Positions 59,901-64,000 of a stretch of DNA of 64,000 bases are shown piece after piece (positions within the stretch are counted from its first letter, which is position 1; each line of letters begins with the position of its first letter). Made by a program: the position numbers and the translations under genes. The notes beneath the pieces were generated by a model. The model ran no database searches. It was not told the DNA's origin and was given only the letters and a program-made list of their open reading frames with translations. The DNA is taken from assembly GCA_034509925.1 (NCBI GenBank), contig CM067534.1, positions 9,804,501-9,868,500 on the forward strand. The letters run 5' to 3'. This DNA comes from Hirudinaria manillensis (lineage: Eukaryota; Annelida; Clitellata; Hirudinida; Hirudinidae).

Positions 59901-62900
59901 TTCAGGAAAATTTAAGATTAGAAAAGAATTGCTCCGACATTATTTTCACCACCATCAATCATTTGCAAAATAGCAACTAATACTCACAGGAATGGATTCC
60001 TTGTTAAGGAAATTTTCTTGTTCACCAAGAAGAATTTCAGCCTGCTTGCAATCTCTCAAAAACATCTGCAAAAGAAATCCATTGCCGATGAAGCAAACAA
60101 AATCTGTAAACAATAAGAATAATTTCTATGATTACACATTTGTCTATTTTACCTGTAGGTTCAGATTCTGTATCAACAAATTCTGCTTGTTATCCCACAT
60201 TTTTTTTAAGTCTTGCCATCCATCATCCAAGGCCTTTAGCCTCTGCAAATATAATAAAATTCCATTACTTCATCATGGCATCAATCATAGAAAAATACCT
60301 AAGTTTGATCTCGTAATGAATCGACTTATTTTACAAGAAACACAAAAAAAAAATCATGTGCTCATCGTGCAGCCACGAACCTCTCTAAGAAACATGTACT
60401 GCACGTCCTGCTGACCCTCTACGACGTTGCTTCCGTAATCTTTCATTTGGTCATAGTCCGGTGCATAAGCATCGATTTCGGTCTTAATTTGAGCGTGTTG
60501 TTGAAGGAGATCCTCCGCTTCTGCCACGTCGTTGGGAATGCTTTCGGAGGCGATCGAAGTCTGGGTCTTAGTAAGCCACTGCTGGAAATGATCCAAGTTC
60601 TGCAAGAACTTTTGCAGGTCGCTCGCCTCGCCTAGCTTGGCATCTCTCTGCTTGAGCTTAACGAACGATAAGAATACGATCAAAACTCTGGCACTATAGT
60701 TTTAAACAAATTCGTCTAAACTATTCCATTATAAATATCAATTTGTACCATGAGTCGTAAATTCTTCCACAAATCAGTAATTTGTTCCATCTTCTCTTGT
60801 ATTCCCTCGGCCTCCTCCGGCTTGCTCGTGGACAGCTTGTCGGCTTCGGCTTGCAAAGAAGTTTTCTAAAAAAAGATGGACACATCAGCTTATTTTACAG
60901 ATTCCAAGGGAAGCACAATTCAATGTTTGCCTTGGCATCAATAGCTGCCAAATCTCTCTCCAATCCACTGAGTCTTCTTTGAAGTGTAATGATGCTTCCA
61001 AGATCATTTCCAAGTTCATCTGTGGACTCAATGAGCTTGGCTTTATCTCTGATCCATGTCTGAAGTGTTGAATATTGTTCAAAATTGAGGAAATGTCTTT
61101 AAAATCCTGCAGACGAGACAAACCATCGTTTCTGCAGCTTCTATGTGGAAAGTGTTGATATCATGAGCCAGTTTCAGGGCACTCTTCTTATCATCTGCAA
61201 TGTGCTTCAGCGATTGCCACCTGACAGAAGAAATAGCGTGCAGTGCAAAGGCATACGACGGAGTGTACAAAGTCCTTACTTCTCATTGAGCAACTTCTCT
61301 TTTGTGGCGACTTCGACAGAGTTTGGATGTTCTTTGTCCATCAACTGACTGGACAATTGATTGACAAGACCCACTTTATCGACAGTGGCCTTCATTTCCT
61401 GGTCGAAAGTATCAAAGCGGGCTTTCAAAATTTCAACCTCCTCGATATCTTCGGTAGCAACCATGGTGTGCAAAAGCTTCTCCTGTTAAGAAGAATAAAA
61501 ACAATGTCTGTGATCAGGTAACCTTCATTTGAAACATCTTCAAATACATTTGAAGTATGGTGAGTCTACCTTTTCTGTGATCCATTGGTCAACATTATCA
61601 GCCTCATTGTAGAGCTTGTAGAGAGCCAGAGCATCAAGAAGTCTCTGCTTCCTGATATTGGCAAGTTCAATGAGCTCTTGATACCTTCTGTCTATGCTGC
61701 CCAATCTGCTCGTAACTTCAGGAGAATCTCGATCCTAAGAAACGCATTTAGTATTAGTTTGGACAAAATCATAAAAGTTACAGAGACTGCTACAGGTACT
61801 TTTATGAAAAAAAAATGCATAACTCGATGTCCAAGAACGTTTATACTCCAAAAATAACTAGAGTACCTGGTCACTGAGGTTGGCCGCTTGCTCGTGAAGG
61901 GCTCTGATGACATTCTGGTAGTTTTGCAACTCATCAGTGATATCCTAGATGGGCAACCATAACAATCAGACTCGGAATCGTAATCGCGATAACCGAAAAC
62001 ATTTTGCTCGCAAACCTTGTGCTTCTTGACGAGCGACTGCACGCTGGCCTCGTCGTGCCCCACGTCTTCGCTCGACACGAGTCTCAAGGTGTCCAGCATC
62101 CACGTGTCCACGTCGTCCGCGTCGGCAAAGAACTGAAACGAAGAAGTCGCGGTCAACCGACGAGTCGTGCAGAAAAGTTGCAAGCGTTCGTTTACGTGCA
62201 CGGTCGAACGAAAGCTCGAAGGAAAATCAAATTTTGAAAAACTCGCTTGATAGAAGTCGACGGTCTCGGCGAGCCTCTTCTTTCTGAAGTCCGACAAATC
62301 CTTCATGTTGGCCCATTGCTTCTCGATGTCGTCGATCGTCTCTTGGATTTTGACGGACCCAAAGTTTCCCGCCTTTATGAGATCTCTTCCTACTTGAAGC
62401 TCTTCATTCAGATGGTTTCTCCTAGAATTCAATTCCTCTTCTGTTGCCTAAAGTATCACGAAATGAAATGTCGTTCGGTATACGAAATCTTCGAAAATCA
62501 AAAGCAAAAGAATTTTTACGGGACGTTCTCAAGCATATGATAATCTTTCAAAAACCTTGTGCTTTTTGACGAGCAGCAATATGCTGGTGAGGTCGTGGCC
62601 CCAGTCGGGAGAAGACATGAGCTGTTCCTTCTCTTTAATCCAACCCTCCGTGTCTGCCATGTCCCAGTAGAACTGCCACAAGGTTCTCGACTCGCCGAGC
62701 CTGGCTCTCCTGGCAGCTGCCAGTTGCAACAACTCCTCGTAGGCTGCAACTAAGTGTTGTTGTCTGTCGACCACTATCTGCGGATCGCAGGGCCTATATC
62801 CTAGATAAGGAAGAGAATGAAATGAATAAATTTCAACTCACAAATAACATCCTCGGCTTGTGAAAGACCCCTTCGCATAAAAATATTAAGTGCGAAAATC

Positions 62901-64000
62901 ATTTTAACTAAACGGGACGAGTGCGTGCATCTCGTCCGACGAACCTCCGGTCGTGCCGTCTCCGCCGGCCTCTGGGAAATCTTCGTCTACGAACTTCTGA
63001 GCTTGTCCGTTGATGGTCTTGACCCTATCTCCGACGATGTTGATGTCAGCTTCTAGCAAGCTCTGCTTTTGCAATAAATCTTCCACGCCCATCAGATGCT
63101 TTCCGTAGTCTTCCGAGCTCAGGCGTGCCTGACGGTAAGACAAAACCACGTGCTAAATCCCGACAATGATCATCGCACGAGAACTACGATCGGATAAAAC
63201 GAACTTTGATTTCATCCATCCATTCCAGGATGCATAGCATCTCCTCAAATATTTTCTGAAGCTGCAGAGACAATTCGAGCCTTTGTCTCCTTGCTCTCAA
63301 CAGTTCCAACAAATATTCCCATAGTCTCAGGACATTGTCCTTCCTAGGAAATGCAACAACAATATGAAATCACTAATTAATTAACATCATCCCACGATGC
63401 CAACATGAATGCCAGAATGGCGACAAAGCGAACCTGGCATTGATGCGTTCGGAATCGTGATAATTCTCGACTTCCAGTTCCTGAGCCACCGTAACGACCG
63501 CCTGAACTCTTTCTTCGTAAGCGTTGATGTCCGTGACTATGGCTTCGTGCTTCTTCGTCGCCGCTTCCACGGCAGCGAGATCGTATCCGAAATTGTCTTG
63601 AGCCACCAGGCGCTGATTTTCGCTCAACCATGTTTCTCTCATGCCTGCTTTGCGATCAAATCTTGCAGCGAGTTGTTCAAGTTTTTCTTGCCTGAATTTG
63701 TGGAAGTGCTCAAATGAATTCGATTTAAATTAAAAAAATATTGAATATAAATTGCTTTAATGCAAAAAAATTCATATTAATAACTCAAACAACTATTTTC
63801 AAAAGATAAATTACCTGATTAGTTCCTTTCTGAGTGCAATTTCTCTGTTGTGTTCGGCCTTTTCCAATAGTTCCCAAGCTTTGTTGATGTCAGCAATCAT
63901 CTTACCTTCTGTGGGCATGTAAGGTTTCTGGTTGTTTGCTCTCATCTTGCTTTGGATAGTGAATAGAAGAACCTCCAGATTACCCTTTTCAATAAACCTG
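53983..64000 (-). CDS. SPTB: Conventional beta-spectrin, 3' two-thirds or more (5' part beyond the window)
   Basis: The frame runs off the right edge at the segment [19 protein letters not shown], which joins the early spectrin repeats after the actin-binding domain. Going to lower coordinates are the conserved pieces [19 protein letters not shown] (63.6 kb), [18 protein letters not shown] (63.1 kb), [20 protein letters not shown] (62.7 kb), [17 protein letters not shown] (62.0 kb), repeat exons through 56-61 kb (for example [32 protein letters not shown]), a Pro/Glu-rich linker (exon 55572-55677 and others), and a PH domain on exons 54733-54823 ([18 protein letters not shown]), 54513-54598 ([12 protein letters not shown]), 54269-54415 ([12 protein letters not shown] to YLFQCKDE) and 53983-54141 ([10 protein letters not shown]), ending SKKK. 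Spectrin tetramers form the membrane skeleton; the PH domain binds phosphoinositides. Repeat count and PH domain fit conventional beta, not beta-heavy, spectrin. Exons are small (often 100-250 nt) with short introns. Confidence 0.96.

Overview
This is an AT-rich window of animal nuclear DNA. Every recognisable gene is an intron-containing metazoan gene. Several point to a bilaterian with cilia and neurons: an anionic Cys-loop receptor, IFT43, a BCL11 homologue, ASPP and conventional beta-spectrin. Short (TTAGGG)n-like tracts fit the telomere repeat used by most animals outside arthropods and nematodes. Conserved proteins are slowly evolving and most introns are short, so a spiralian or similar invertebrate is plausible, but I cannot name the taxon. 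All gene models were built by hand from splice signals, reading frame and remembered family features; no alignment or search was run.

Layout, left to right: a small minus-strand gene resembling RNA polymerase I subunit RPA34 (0.2-1.1 kb); a seven-exon minus-strand Cys-loop chloride-channel gene (1.9-7.1 kb) with an uncharacterised 289-codon ORF inside its 3 kb second intron; a repeat-rich, gene-poor stretch (7.1-12.1 kb); FKBP2 (minus) and RFC3 (plus) sharing a 374 bp promoter; an UNC93-like membrane protein (plus); IFT43 and an unknown probable tail-anchored protein (both minus); a PP2A B56 regulatory subunit (minus), divergent from a 14-exon ZNF541/TRERF1-like ELM2-SANT zinc-finger gene (plus); an ASPP-family gene (minus), divergent from RAB1 (plus); BCL11 (plus); and most of beta-spectrin (minus), whose 5' part lies beyond the right edge.

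The genes are mostly housekeeping or regulatory and unrelated in pathway: clamp loading (RFC3), ER folding (FKBP2), ER-Golgi traffic (RAB1), ciliary transport (IFT43), phosphatase targeting (PPP2R5, ASPP), HDAC/NuRD-linked transcription (ZNF541-like, BCL11), membrane skeleton (spectrin) and inhibitory ion channels. They are arranged as close divergent pairs (FKBP2/RFC3, PPP2R5/ZNF541-like, ASPP/RAB1) separated by convergent 3' ends. Trinucleotide microsatellites, mainly (TTA/AAT)n, are frequent in introns and spacers. I found no CRISPR array, operon, tRNA, rRNA or intact transposon, and no clear new multi-gene system. The most unusual items are the nested unknown gene, two likely GC-AG introns, scattered interstitial telomere-like tracts, and a near-perfect 69 bp duplication over a B56 splice acceptor.
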